DNA of 64,000 nucleotides. It comes from Luzula sylvatica (Eukaryota > Streptophyta > Magnoliopsida > Poales > Juncaceae). Numbering within the stretch: the stretch's first letter is position 1; each line of letters begins with the position of its first letter. The notes under the pieces were generated by a model that did no database searches, was not told the origin of the DNA, and saw only the letters and a program-made list of their open reading frames with translations. The position numbers and the translations under genes were made by a program. The stretch lies in NCBI GenBank assembly GCA_946800325.1, contig OX326957.1, positions 60,471,070 to 60,535,069 on the forward strand. The letters are read 5' to 3'. Of this stretch, positions 40,101-52,338 are shown in pieces.

Positions 40101-41614
40101 TTTTTGGCTATTTGGTCTCTCATAGATCAAACATGCCGTTTCTGTAATTTATGTTCCCAAAGTATTATTTTGATATTTTTTGTTAAAAAGTTGAATACAT
40201 ATCTTGCCTTGTAAATATCAATTAATGAGATGAAAGTGATTTTTTGGCTATTTGGTCTCTCATAGATCAAACATGCCGTTTCTGTAAGTTATGTTCCCAA
40301 AGTATTAGTTTGATATTTTTTGTTAAAAAGTTGTATACATTCATATTCTTGCCTTGTAAATATCAATTAATGTTGGTTCACAGGCAATGAATAAGGTTTT
40401 AGATGGAATTTCGATCGAGTCCGCTTCAGATTTGCATAAATATCTGAGATTGAGCTCACATTCCTCCAGAAAAGGTGCTTTTGACACCCTTATGACCATT
40501 TTGCCCCTCTTTCAAAGCCGTTTGGGTGCTCTACTCTTCCTTATCTCTGCTCTCCTCTCTAGAGGATTGGTACACTCTCATTTTCCTCAAAACCTTATTT
40601 TGCAATTTACCATAAATACAATGGCTCCTTTGCAAATTTCTCATCTATATTTTAATGACGATACAGGATTTGATTCAATCCGATAGGGACGATCCATCTC
40701 TCCCGCTGGTCACCGCACCGTTTGGCCACGCTTCCCAAGTAAAAACTTCACAAACTCATAAAAGGAAAAAATAAATGAGTATTGAATATAAATAATAAAA
40801 AAAAGTCTTTATTTTTCAACAGGAAATAGTGAATCTACTGCTATGTGGAGAAGCGGCCCCAAATGTATTCGATGGAAATATGGACTTAGGAGGGGGCATG
40901 TCTCTAAAAGGCATTCCATCTAACGTCCAAGTTGGCTTCTTAACCCTTCTAGAATCTCTGAATCTCTGCAAAGTTGGTCAATTCCTAAAATGCCCTCAAT
41001 GGCCAATTTGGGTGGTGGGAAGCGAGTCTCACTACACCGTTCTGTTCGCTCTAGACCCCAAAGTCCAAGACGAAGACGATCTGGAGAAGAGAGAGTCCGA
41101 AGTTCGAAGGGCTTTTGATGCGCAAGACCAGAGCGGAGGCGGAGGTTTCTTAACCGAAGACGCGTTTCGCAAAGTTTTGCGAGAAGCCAACATATCATTC
41201 TCCGAGCCAAAAATCGAGACTTTATGTGGTGTGGGTTTTATAGTCTGGAGCGAGTTTTGGCAAGCGTTGCTTGAACTGGAAAAGGAATTCGGGGGCATGA
41301 AGGATTCGAAGGGATCGCCGGGGAGAAAAGAATTCGAGATATACCATTTCAACGGGATTGCGAAATCGGTGAACGGGAGCGAAGGGGGACCACTGGTGCA
41401 GAAACCGAGACTTTCCATGCTGAGCGTGATGGTCCCACCTAGGTGGAATCAGAATGACTATCTCGCTGATGTGGTTAGTAGTAGTATTGAAGAGGATGTA
41501 GTTCTTACCTTGTGTGATTCTAAGAATCAACACGCTCCCTTGGTGGATTGTATAAGGACTCGGTGGAACCGTGCCGTTTGTAATTGGTCTGGTGATGCGC
41601 CGAGTATTGTCTGA
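37187..41614 (+). CDS. MINDY-3-like ubiquitin C-terminal hydrolase
   Basis: Seven exons (37187-37593, 37677-37755, 37841-37995, 38063-38186, 40384-40569, 40667-40738, 40823-41614) join in frame to give 604 aa. MINDY enzymes are cysteine proteases that trim ubiquitin chains. The N-terminus carries a ubiquitin-interacting-motif-like helix (DEEEELQMALQMSLQ, about residues 5-19). The catalytic centre is LVQHEGGPCGVLA with oxyanion Gln149 and nucleophile Cys155; the catalytic His is in SESHYTVLF (His411). An EF-hand-like segment follows (FDAQDQSGGGGFLTEDAF, after about residue 440), as in MINDY-3/FAM188-type proteins. All key residues are present, so it should be active. Intron 4 is 2.2 kb and carries a Mutator MITE, a 140-bp triplication and a hAT element. 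The FAR1-related gene follows on the same strand about 730 bases downstream. Confidence 0.94.
38282..38665. mobile_element. Mutator-type foldback MITE in MINDY intron 4
   Basis: The 384-base element is flanked by the 9-bp duplication ATAAATCTA (38273-38281 and 38666-38674), the length typical of Mutator elements. Its ends are GGCCATATTTCATATGTA and the reverse complement of GGCCAAATTTCATATGTA, and the two halves are near-complete inverted repeats made of 'atttcatgaatacccctac'-type units. The centre pairs 'taactatccgttaagatta' with its complement. It has no coding capacity. Confidence 0.9.
39369..40372. repeat. 140-bp tandem triplication in MINDY intron 4
   Basis: Three tandem copies of a 140-base unit start at 39369, 40092 and 40232, each with 'gattttttggctatttggtc' near its start and 'gtaaatatcaattaatg' at its end. 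Copy 1 measures exactly 140 bases once the 575-base hAT element and one 8-base duplication inside it are subtracted. Copy 3 ends about 10 bases from the splice acceptor of exon 5. Confidence 0.93.
39404..39978. mobile_element. hAT-type non-autonomous element A
   Basis: The 8-bp duplication CTCATAGA (39396-39403 and 39979-39986) flanks terminal repeats TAGGGGTGTCAA. Both features fit the hAT superfamily. The subterminal parts are dense arrays of ATCCGGATC, CCGTATCC and CCGAACCG motifs, which probably serve as transposase-binding sites (inference). The centre is AT-rich and non-coding. It sits in copy 1 of the 140-bp repeat. Confidence 0.93.
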
Positions 41615-42346
41615 TAATTCCCTAGTTGGGTTTTGGTTTCTTGTTGATTTATGTTGATTAATTGAAGGGCCGTTGGTGTTGTATTTTTTTCTTTTTTTCT
41701 TTTTTGGCTTTCGTAGTGTGTAATTTTGATAGTCCGTCGAATTCCTTTTATTTTTGTTGGTTGGTAACGATTTATGAATAGTTTATAGAATTTTGGTCCT
41801 CTTTAATCAGTCTTTTGTGTTGTTATTCTCTGATTTAATTTAATTAGTTGCACGAATGGATACATAGAATTTGACGCAGAAGATTTCAAATTCTCGACAT
41901 CACCAGTGATATAATAAGCTTGTCAAATAATAATTGGGTAAAAGAAAATTGAGACAGACCGCGACCATTTAAATTTCGACACGTCATATGTAAAACAAAT
42001 GTAAATAGTCATCGGTGAATAAAGTAATTATTATTTTATTGAAAAAGTCACCTCGGGTTCAACGATCCTGTACGTTTTCAATGACGAAGGGCATTCATCG
42101 CCTGCCATCTATCCAATCAGATCGGACGGATGATATTAATCCAATCGGAAGGATCTTGCAGAATAGTGAGAGATAAAATAAATCTGGGCCGTCGAAGAAT
42201 CGTATAGACCTCTCCGCTAATTCCCCAATTGGAGAAGATTTCTCCTCATTTGGTAAACAAACCCTCGCCTCCTTTTCTCTCCATTTCTTCTTCTCCGGCC
42301 GTCTCTCCGGTCGTTTTAGCACCGATCTTCTCCAGTGATATTTACT
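41615..42346. other. Intergenic: MINDY 3' flank and FAR1-related promoter
   Basis: About 730 bases between two plus-strand genes. The first part is T-rich, 3' UTR-like sequence; from about 42090 a more GC-rich stretch with pyrimidine runs precedes the next start codon. No mobile element seen. Confidence 0.5.
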
Positions 42347-45300
42347 ATGACGTCACCAGAGCGCGATAGAGAGGAAACTCCTCCTGCTAACCCTGTCTCC
42401 GAGCAGAATAATGAAGGTGACGGTTTATGTTTCATTTCCATCGCTATTTTATCTTTCTTTTTAGCTGTTTTTTACTGTATGTTGTAGATCGAAGGTTGCA
42501 TGGTGCTTTTCTGCTTTGATTTGGGTTTAATTTCGTTTGTGGGATTAGTAGTTGAAAATCCCTAATTTGTTGATTTGATGATGTTATTTTTGCAATCTTA
42601 CTGGTTTTTTGTCATGCCTGGAAGTCAATAGTCTGTTTTAGTGAAGTATTTCTTTTTCTTTCTACGGATTGAGATACCAGTTAAAAGTCTTGACAAATAA
42701 TTCATAGACAAACTCTTATATTAGGTTAATTTCTAACTGGAAGATTTATACTTTGGATGCTTAAATAAATTCTTAAGTCCTAATTTTTACTAATCATACT
42801 TTAAATTTCCAGAAGACACTCAGAGCAAAGAGGACCATGAGAAAACCGCACTTACCGAGGCCGATGCAAGTGGTGTTGATGTCACACCCGAGTCATCAAA
42901 GAGAGTCGTTGAAGCCCCTGAAATTGGGCTTGAATTCGACACTGAGCAAGAAGCATACGAATTCTACAAATTCTATGCATGGAAATCTGGATTTGGCGTT
43001 CGCAGAGAATACGGCAACAAGTGCAAGAAAACCGGCGAAATCACTTCTCGCAAATTCACTTGCTCTCGCGAAGGCTTCAAAACCCACGATAAACGGGTTA
43101 ACCACACCAAACCCACCCAACCCGATACCCGGACCGGTTGCAAGGCCTTCATGATTATTCGCCGCAAGAAAACCAACAACAAATTGGAGGTCATTCAATT
43201 CAACCCGGAACACAACCACCCATTATTGACTTGCGCAAACCCGTTACAAAAGAAAATAATACTCGATGCGGAGCCTATTGATAATAACGGGTCAGGTTCG
43301 AACCGAAATATGAATAACACCAATCTGCATGCTATCGTTACTGCCGAGCCCGAACCCGTTGTGGATATGGTGACCGCTTCAGCTTGGCAAATTCAAAAAA
43401 GCCAATTGAGTCACATGAGGCACAGCGCGATGCGGTTTGGAGAAATTAGTTGCATATCCGATTATTTCCAAGCCCGTTCTTTAGAAGACCCGTTATTTTT
43501 CCACGCGATCCAATATGACGCGGACGAGAGAGCTTCGAATGTGTTTTGGGCCGATGCCAAAATGATAATGGACTACGGCCATTTCGGCGACGTGGTCGCC
43601 TTCGATATCGCTTCTAGAAGCCTCGGAGATGGGAATCGTCCTTTCGTCTCTTTCGTGGGTTTCAATCATTACACCGAAACGGTTCTTTTCGGTGCGGGTT
43701 TTTTGTACGACCAAACTTTCGAGTCCTTAGTTTGGTTATTCGAAACATTCATTCAAGCCATGTCGAACAAGAAACCTAGGACGATATACACGCACCAAGA
43801 TCCCGTTATTTCGAAAGCGATTTCGTTCGTCATGCCTCAACCCGAGACTTACCACGCTCTTTGCACTTGGCACATTAAAGAAAGCGCGAAAAAGGAACAC
43901 GCACATTTATTTCGAGGCGGTTGCGATTTCAAAAAGGATTTCAAAGCGTGCATCAACGATTTCGACGAAGAGGTCGAGTTTCTCACGGGGTGGAACTCGA
44001 TGATCGACAAGTACAACCTGCGCCACAACGATAATATTTGGTTGCAACAATTGTTCGAAGAGAAGGAGAAGTGGGCCCGTCCTTGGGTCAAGTGGGTCTT
44101 TTCTGGTGGAATGAAAAACACCCAATTAAACGACGCATTGAATCACGAGTTAAAAGACTATCTAAAAATGGACGCGGATATAGTTTCCTTTTTTAGACAT
44201 TTCGAAAAGGTGATAAATAATAGACGATACAAAGAACTCGAAGGGGAATTCAGCGCGAGACTCAAACTCCCCTATTTCAAAATCAAAGCCCCCATCTTAA
44301 CCCAAGCGAACGAAATCTACACCTACACGATATTCGAAGCGTTCCAATTAGAATACGAAGAGTTCCAATCTTGTTACATCGTGAACCGCGACGAGAGCGG
44401 CCACGTCAGAGAGTACGTCGTGGGTGTTATGGGCAAAAACGGGCAGTTCAAAGTCCTCGGCACGCCGAGCGAACAAGGGGTGGATTGCTCGTGTAGAAAA
44501 TTCGAAACGCACGGTTTTCTATGCAGCCATGCGTTGAAAATCCTCGATGCGATGGACGTGAAGCACCTCCCCGAACGGTACATGCTGAAGAGATGGAGCA
44601 AGTTCGCGCGAGACATGGGTCCGCACGATTTCGGGACACGTGTCATCCAGACAGACACCACACTGGAGGTGTCCAGTCGGTACAAGCACCTATGTCCAAA
44701 ATACATAAAGCTCGTGAACCGCGCGTCCGAATGCGAGGAGTCGTTTCGATTGTTGGATAAATACTATGTGGAATTGAATTCGAAAATCGAGGAGATATTG
44801 AGGAAGCAAACGACGATTGATTCCACGGGGGCGAACGATTCGAACGTGAATATTTCATTGTCGGGTTTGGGCGAAATGGATCGAGGCGGGTTGGATAGTT
44901 CAGGAGGGAGAAGGAAGAGGAAGGCTCCAAAAGTGGCAAAACCGCAATTTAGGAGTGCAATTGAGAAGAATTTGCATAAGAAGAGGAAAATACCGCCTGA
45001 AGTTCAGCCCAATCCTACTGCGAGTTATGCTGTTTTGGACCCGACTACTCCGCCTGGGAATATTCTGTTTCAGGTAGGTGATATACTGTTTTGGGTGGTT
45101 GATATATACTGTTTTTATTTTGGTTTTTATTTTATAGGGGATTGATGTGCCGTCTGCGGTGCCGCAAGTGGCGGCTCATGCTCAGGCTTATAAGCAATAC
45201 AAGGTTTGTATTTTAGTGGATCGAGTTTGTGTGTAGAATTCTAAAATTTTGCAATTGTTGTGGATTGTAGGGTATCGACTTGTCCAATCCGTTGGGTCCG

Positions 45301-45640
45301 ATGGGGTACGATGGAATGCATTCGGGTCTGAATGCTGGCTTTGCTGCTCCTGTTCTGAGGGTATTTTTGATACGTTATGGGTTTTTTTTATTGGGTTTAT
45401 GTTTGTTTGTTTTTCTTAATAGAGGTGATGTTATTGTTTTTTTTTTTTTGTGTAGGAAAATATGGCCTTTTCATCGTATCATCATGCACAAGGATCACAT
45501 AATCAGGTATAATTTTACTCTCTCCTTTTAAATAAATAAAGTTCGAGGGTTGATTCGTAAAAATAAATAATTTTGTAAGCTGGCATGCCAATTTACATTT
45601 TATTTTTGTATTTTTTCAGTACAGGAATGATAGAGAGTGA
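42347..45640 (+). CDS. FAR1-related sequence (FRS) protein
   Basis: Six exons (42347-42416, 42813-45073, 45138-45203, 45271-45360, 45456-45506, 45620-45640) join in frame to give 852 aa. FHY3/FAR1-type proteins are transcription factors domesticated from Mutator-like transposases, with roles in light signalling and development. The FAR1 DNA-binding domain spans about residues 60-160 (LEFDTEQEAYEFYKFYAW, RKFTCSREGF, ending NPEHNHPLL). The MULE transposase-derived domain is at about 265-385 (VFWADAKMIMDYGHFGDVV to HALCTWHIKESAKK). A SWIM zinc finger lies near 580-600 (CSCRKFETHGFLCSHALKIL, Cys-X-Cys...Cys-X-His). A basic nuclear-signal-like run (GGRRKRKAPKVAK) follows. The small terminal exons add GLNAGFAAPVLR and end YRNDRE. 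The length is near the 800-850 aa of classic members. I do not assign a specific FRS number. Confidence 0.93.
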
Positions 45641-45925
45641 TGAACGAACTGTAGAGACGAAGGAGATTAATTAGTGGAGGAGCATTAGGATTATAATCTT
45701 CTTTGGTGTTTGTGGTGTATGTTTAAAATATTTGTAATTTATGAGTTAGTTTGATTGAGTTGTATGTGATGTTATGCTTTATGTTAGCTTTACATTTTTA
45801 GCGAGTAGTAGTTGTGACTTATGGGGTGGCATCAGTTGTTATATGGGAACCCTTTGTTTACAATGACAATGAACAACTCTGTAGCGACTTGTGTGATTAT
45901 TATCTACCATGTGTATGTTTTTTTA
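45641..45925. other. FRS 3' flank
   Basis: T-rich and likely the 3' UTR and termination region of the FRS gene. Nothing else is recognised. Confidence 0.45.
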
Positions 45926-45929
45926 ACTC

Positions 45930-46890
45930 TAGTCTTGTATTATTTATCATTTCACATTAAATTACATAATCAAATATAATCAAATACGAATGTAATAGAA
46001 TATGAAATATATATATATATGAATATTATTTTGAGAAATTTAATTTTAAAAATTCATCAAATATTCTCATTTCACATAAAATTCTCATTTTTATAAAACA
46101 TACAACATAGAATATAATGTACTTCGTATGTATATATGCATCTTTAGACAATGATACTTATATTATGTATATACGCATTTTCGTGTTGTATTTTCTTACA
46201 TAATATCTTTACAAATTCAAATTATGGACAAATGATATGTATGAACTATACTAATATGGATGTCAAAATAAAATCAAAATGTAAAAAATATTATAAATAA
46301 TATCAAACTTAATAGTGAAAGTAATTAAATAAATAATATCATAATTTAATTTAGCATAAACATAAATATAATTTTTGATAGCATATGATTTTTTTTTTAA
46401 ATAACAATATTATTTTATAGGTGTTTTAAGTTTAAGAAGTTGTTTAGATGAATAAACTATTTTTTGAATTTTTATAAGTTCTTTTTTATTTTAATATCAA
46501 AGATGCTTGATTAAAACCAAAAATATAATCTACTTATTGTTATATGGAATTCTTATAGTATTTTTTTAAAAATAATAAATAATGATACTTAAATATCTAT
46601 TACACAAATATTCATTTTTGCATTGTGTTTTCTTACATAATATTTTTACAAATTCAAAATATCATAACACGGTATGTATGAACTATGGTAATAATATGTA
46701 TATCAAAATAAAGAAAAAATTCAATCACATATATTTAATGAATTTTAAAAATTAAACTTCTAAGAATAATATATGTTTTATAACATTAGATATATTAAGT
46801 TATTAATATTTCATATATAAATTTTTCATGTTTCGTTGCATTTACATTTGATCATATAATTTTATGTGAAATGATAAACAATTGAATATA
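45930..46890. repeat. Long inverted-repeat element
   Basis: The left arm (about 45940-46075: 'tttatcatttcacattaaat', 'aaatttaattttaaaaattc') matches the reverse complement of the right arm (about 46730-46885: 'gaattttaaaaattaaactt', 'ttttatgtgaaatgataaa'). A second pair inside is direct: 'tcttacataatat(c/t)tttacaa' near 46194 and 46632. It is AT-rich and non-coding and resembles a diverged MITE or foldback element. No target duplication was confirmed. Confidence 0.55.
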
Positions 46891-47779
46891 TTTTGTCTAA
46901 CGTGAACCTAACCAATAATAATAATATATATTATTAATATAGGATGATATGATTTTCTAAAAATGTTTAAAATTTAGTGTACAGTAATGAATACATAAAT
47001 AGCTACAAAGATAGTGTGACTAGAATAAATCAGTAATTAATTAATGGTCTGGATTTTGCGACATATCAATATCTAATGTTTAACATAAATGTGATGATGT
47101 GGCACAATGAAATTACACAAAGTTATGTCTCAAAAATAATATTGTGGATACATTTCAAAAGATTTTGTGATTCTTGTCAAATTCGGGGGCTTGTTTTGGG
47201 TCAAGTAAATATTAAGGAGGGTTGTTTTGGGTCAAGTAAATATTAATATTTGGTTAATACTTAAATTTTACATTTGAATTTCATCAAAAATTATTCGTGT
47301 AATCTCATCACACATTTAAAACTGCACCAACATAGCAATCTTTTGCACAATCAACGCGTACTTTTGTTGATGGCGAATTCTTTCATTTTGAAGGTCAAAA
47401 CAAAACAACACTAAGATAGGGAGAAGATGTTCATAACAAAACAAAACAACGCATACTTAAATTTGAGAACATGAACTTTTTAGGAATAAATCAGGGAGAA
47501 GATGAATAGAGGTAAGTGTCCATGGTCACATCAAAGTGAGAAATTTGGAGTTATATAAGGAAGAAAAAAAATAATTGATTAATTATGTAACTGATGCATG
47601 TCTCGTAAATTTATTTTAATATGAGAGAGAAAATCACGAAATTACAATTTTATCCTTTAAATTGAGGTCTATCATAATTTTATCAAAAAAAATTATGATG
47701 ATCATTGGATTAATTTTTTTTTAATCTCATCCGTTCAACAAAAGAAGGATTTATGATAAAACATAAATGGTATTTATAG
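46891..47779. other. AT-rich intergenic DNA
   Basis: No gene is recognised. Near 47191-47245 'gttttgggtcaagtaaatatta' (22 bases, here split as gttttgggtca + agtaaatatta) occurs twice in tandem. Confidence 0.45.
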
Positions 47780-49822
47780 CTAGTCGATCTTTTTTCTTTC
47801 AGGACGATTTGCGAAGACAGATTTAGAAGACGGTGAAGACAACGATGCATTGTTCGAGATAGTCTTGCTTGCTTGTCGAACCACATTCCAAACTTGTCTT
47901 ACCGAATTAGGACGAGCATTTACGTTTATCTCACAACACATAACGGCAACTCTGGCCAACTGCTCGGTCTCCTTTATTGGCCATCGGCCTGCTGATTCGT
48001 CCAAAATCGTGTCCAAACTATTCGTCTCCAATGCATCATTCACAAATTTTCTCAATGTAAATTTATATGGAGATCTTCCAGTTAAAATCCGTAATATAAT
48101 CAACCCGAAAGAATACACATCTGATGATGGACTCATCTTACCTCCCAAGAGAAACTCGGGGTCCATATATATATAACTACCATTCATTCTCCCAAATGGA
48201 ATGCGATAATTCTTCTCATTTTTCTCCATCCAACTCATACCAAAATCACTTAGTTTGGTGACGAATTTTGCATCGAAAAGAACATTTTGAGGTTTCAAAT
48301 TTCCATGAATTATTGGGGGATTAAATGAGTGCATATGCATTAAAGCTTGGCAAATTTCTGTGATGATCTTAATGCGTTGATCACTAGATAGAGGCTTCAT
48401 GTTGTCTTTGCAAATGAGATGGTCTTCAAGATTTCCACATGGCATGAACTCATAGATCACGGCGTTATATTCTACCCCTAAGATGGTGATAATATTTGGA
48501 TGCTTCATGCTCCTCGCATCTGTGATCTATTAAAATACAAAATATTTATATAAATGTTTGTAAGTATGTACATATGTAATTGAGTGATGATATTCATCTC
48601 CTTACAAGTCAACTAATATTTGACGTGTTGACATGTGCATTAATTGTAGTGGTGAATCATCATATATATGATATGAGAGAATTAAATGTCAATTGTTTCA
48701 CACATTATTAATGTATATAATGTTTTTATTGTCATTGTTTACCACCATCAATTTGTAATTAAATTCAAATTTACTAATTAATTATATGAAAAATAAGTTA
48801 CTGAGACGGACTAATTGACCATTTACCAAGTGTTAAACATGTGCACATGTCACGTTTGAAAAAAATAAGCAATCAAATCTAAATTTACAATTTTGAAAAA
48901 AAATAAGTATTGGACATAATTAATCCACCGTTTAACATGTGCTAAACAGATACACATGACTCGTTTTTACCGTTTAACATGTGTTAAACAGATACACATA
49001 CTCATTTTCATCATTTCACACATAAATTAGAGTTAGTCGAAAATTTTACAAAATAAAACTATCATAAAATTAACGAAAATAAAAATAATAATTTCGCAAA
49101 AATCTACAAAATACATATGAAAATATTTTGTTTTTAAAAAAATTGAAGATAATATAGTTAAATATTTGTTCAAAAAAATATGACTTATCATGTGTAAAAT
49201 TAAATAAACCAAATTATTTAATAAGAATCTGGTTTACCACCTGATTAATACATTTTGTCATCTATTATAACTTACTATTTAATACAATTTAACATTTAAT
49301 GAATTTATTATCCGTGATCAACACATTTATAAGCGAAGGAGATTTAAAAAGGGGAAAAATATAATTTTTCTACATAATATATGGGCAATCGGCATTCTCC
49401 TGATTTTTCATGAATTGTATTGACAAATAGCTAGCTTACCCGCGGGGACATAGAACCATCGAACCTCTTAATAGCAACATCTTTGTCGCCGAGAACACTC
49501 TTGTACACACTCCCAAATCCCCCTCTTCCAATTTTGATCGAAGCAACATCGGAGTTTATTGTCGACCGGGCCATCTGTACCAAAGAGATTTCGAACAAAC
49601 CATCGTACCTGCGAAAAATGTACAAATAATTGGATTTAACCCGCGAAAAATGTAGGCATCGTGTAATATTTGAATTTACACAAAAATGTTCAAACTTAAA
49701 TTGCATTTTGAAACATAATCCATATGTGTTATTAAACTTAAAAGTATTTTACTACGTTCAATGGTTACGAAATAAAAGAGGAAAATATTGATAATATCTT
49801 ACCAGGATCCCGAAGATTTCAT
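47780..49822 (-). CDS. Short U-box-kinase-like protein, predicted pseudokinase
   Basis: Three exons (49822-49803, 49608-49440, 48526-47780) join in frame to give 311 aa. The tiny first exon, MKSSGSW, is my inference; the other two are firm. It resembles the kinase domain of plant U-box (PUB) receptor-like cytoplasmic kinases: Gly loop IGRGGFGSVYK (residues 33-43), ATP-binding Lys in VAIKRF (K54), MKHPNIITILG, DFG (157-159), DVYSFGLIILRILTGR and the PUB-like ARVAVMCCEINVNARPNSV. Three things are odd. The catalytic loop reads HGNLKPQN, so the base Asp is Asn139. The alphaC segment with its Glu is almost absent between K54 and MKHPN. The C-terminus ends after ERKKID without a U-box. It is either a truncated decaying copy or a pseudokinase. 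Confidence 0.7.
48527..49439. repeat. Kinase-gene intron with short tandem repeats
   Basis: This 913-base intron is AT-rich. Around 48820-49010 the motif 'gtttaacatgtg(c/t)taaacag' with 'atacaca' recurs about three times. I looked for an exon encoding the missing alphaC helix on the minus strand and saw none. Confidence 0.5.
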
Positions 49823-50471
49823 TTTCACTGAAATAATAGAAGTATAATGGAAATAACTTTACTTTTCAGAAATCAATATGAAGTCCTAATTCTTCAAGAT
49901 CTTGTTGCTCTCAAAAAATCATTTGGACCTCTAAATAATTTTCTTGACAATATTGATTGTTTTTTACCATAATTTTCTCATCTTACACACACAAAAAACA
50001 GATTTGACCAAAATCTGTTTTTAGTCAGTAAATGATGTAATATTAGGATTAAAATTTTCTAGAGAATCAACAATAAAAGTAACAAAACCGAGCAATTTTT
50101 CTTTGCAAAACTCTCTCTAAACCAGACTGAATGTGATCTTGAAAAACATGCCATAAAAAAATAACAGTAATCATAGAAAATAGTATTAATCAATTAATTA
50201 CCACAAAAGGGCGGTTTTCAAAAATAAAAATAAAAATAAAAATAAAATAGCACTAGAATCTTTCATTGAGTAGTTGACCAAAAGTAATTATATATAACAT
50301 GTTCCCACAACATGTTCTCGCAGTAGGATATTGATCATACGTTGGATATTATATTCACATTATAAAATTAATTTTACTTAATTTAATTTACATATTACAC
50401 CTCATCATCATGCTGTCAATCATATTGCGAGACCATGTTAGTATAATTACTCGTTGGCTAATACTTCAATG
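49823..50471. other. Upstream region of the kinase-like gene
   Basis: AT-rich, non-coding. No extra U-box-kinase exons (for example a Usp-like N-terminus) were recognised. Confidence 0.45.
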
Positions 50472-51514
50472 TAGGGATGTCAATGGGGCGGGTCGGGGTC
50501 GGGACAAGTACTACCCATATCCGCCCTGCCTTTTGCGGGGATTCCCCGTCCCGCACCCCGTTTAATTCACGGGTAAATTTTATGTCCCATCCCCACCCCG
50601 CGGGGATCCCCGTCCCCCGTGGGGATCTCCATGCCCCGCCAAATTATGATAAAAAATCTAAAATTTCTATTATTTAATATTTAAAAATAATAACTGAATA
50701 TAATTTTTAAAACCATTCAAAATATCATCCAAACTTAATACAAATACTATTCAAATCTTAGAACATAAAAACTGACAAATAAAAATGTCTTTCAAAAGTT
50801 TCACAAAAATTTGACATGTCACTTTAGCCATTTAAGGATCCTTATGATGTGTGCTTACTTCGACACGTGTCTTCTTCATCCGCATCATCAGAAAAGGCAA
50901 GATACTTGTAATTATACATAGATGAACAATCTGGATATAAATAGAATCATAATAAAAAACATATCAAACAAAAATATGCAAATATTTATAATCGACATAA
51001 ACTAATATATTTCGCATACCTTTCATTTCGGTTGCTAGCCAATTTTGAGTACACATTAATGTTTCTAACGTGTCAGGATGAAGTCGGCTACAATGTGGGC
51101 TAACAAATCTTCCACTCGTACGGTAAGCCGACTCCGAAGCAACTGTTGAGATCGGAATAGCAGAAACATCCCCTAGCAATCAATCGTAAAGTGGGAGACA
51201 AGTTATAATTCATAATATTTTAAAGAGGCATGTTAAGATTTATAATTTTTTTAAATGATAACTTATAACTTAGAAATATATTTATGATTTTAAATAAGGG
51301 ATTTCGCGGGGCTTGTGACGGGATAACCCGTGGGGCATGGGGCGGGATAACCCGTGGGGCGGGGCTACATATCCCCGTACCCACCCCATCCCCGCATCCG
51401 GGGCAAACTCCTCACCCCATCCCCATCCCGCGGGGCAAGTAATCGGGGATTCCCCGTCCCATTCGGGTCGGGTCCCCATGGGGACGGGGATTCCCCACCC
51501 CATTGACAACCCTA
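50472..51514. mobile_element. hAT-type element B, keeps transposase remnant
   Basis: The 8-bp duplication CTTCAATG (50464-50471 and 51515-51522) flanks ends TAGGGATGTCAATGGGGCGG and the reverse complement of TAGGGTTGTCAATGGGGTGG. Subterminal regions of 150-200 bases consist of GGGGCGGG, CGGGGATCCCCG-like and CCCCGTCCC motifs. Unlike its two relatives in the window it keeps a transposase fragment in the centre, so it is a deletion derivative of a larger hAT element. Confidence 0.92.
50964..51179 (-). pseudogene. hAT transposase C-terminal dimerisation fragment
   Basis: The minus-strand peptide contains AIPISTVASESAYRTSGR and then LHPDTLETLMCTQNWL, the conserved C-terminal (Dimer_Tnp_hAT) region of Ac/Tam3-like transposases. 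The zinc finger and DDE domain are absent, so it makes no functional transposase. It lies inside hAT element B and shows which superfamily the element comes from. Confidence 0.88.
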
Positions 51515-51522
51515 CTTCAATG

Positions 51523-52138
51523 TTACAAGCTTGAGGCACTCGCAATATCTTAAATTTTTGATAACTAATTTGTTCGTTTGTGCACAGTGTGTACGAATAT
51601 ACATCTAGTATAATTTAAGAACGGATGAAATAAAAATATTAGATATACTAAAGTAATATACATCTTAATAGCTCTCTAATCATATAATCATCCCTAATTA
51701 GATGCTATACCATATAGTTCCTAATTATGTAATTGCATTTTATTTAATTAAATAAATTTGGTTACTTATGACCCACCTTTTACTCACGGAGTATTTCTAT
51801 TGTGATTCCGCAAATCGTATCACATAACACAACAAAGACTTGCTCCCAAGTAAATGCATTCTTGTGCATGGAATATCTTTTCAAGTATGTTGTGAGAAAA
51901 TGTCAATACTATCTTACTCAACGATGTATTAAACTTAACAATGTTGTTCTAGAAAAAAGAATTATGGAGATTTTGTTGCTTGAATTTTTTATTTTCTTTA
52001 ATCTTTGATTAATATCAAGGACGTGTTTATATAGAGCATAATAGCACACATCCCTTACATGAATATTTACACATGTACAATCGTGTGTTATGAATTGATC
52101 ATACATCACTAATACATACATGCATACACAGATACACT
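51523..52138. other. AT-rich intergenic DNA, nothing recognised
   Basis: Short frames only. No domain, RNA gene or delimited repeat seen. Confidence 0.5.
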
Positions 52139-52261
52139 CGTGTATTCATGTTTCACGACCAATGTTACAAATATCATCGCATATCGATTATACATCGGTC
52201 GGCGACCGATAAAGGATACGACCGATACAGCGAATTCATACCAATGGTACAATTTTATACT

Positions 52262-52338
<77 letters not shown>

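Noticed and set aside
50477..51545. Frames rich in Gly, Pro and Trp near the ends of hAT element B
   Set aside because: They are readings of the GC-rich subterminal motif arrays, not proteins; only the central hAT C-terminal piece is supported.
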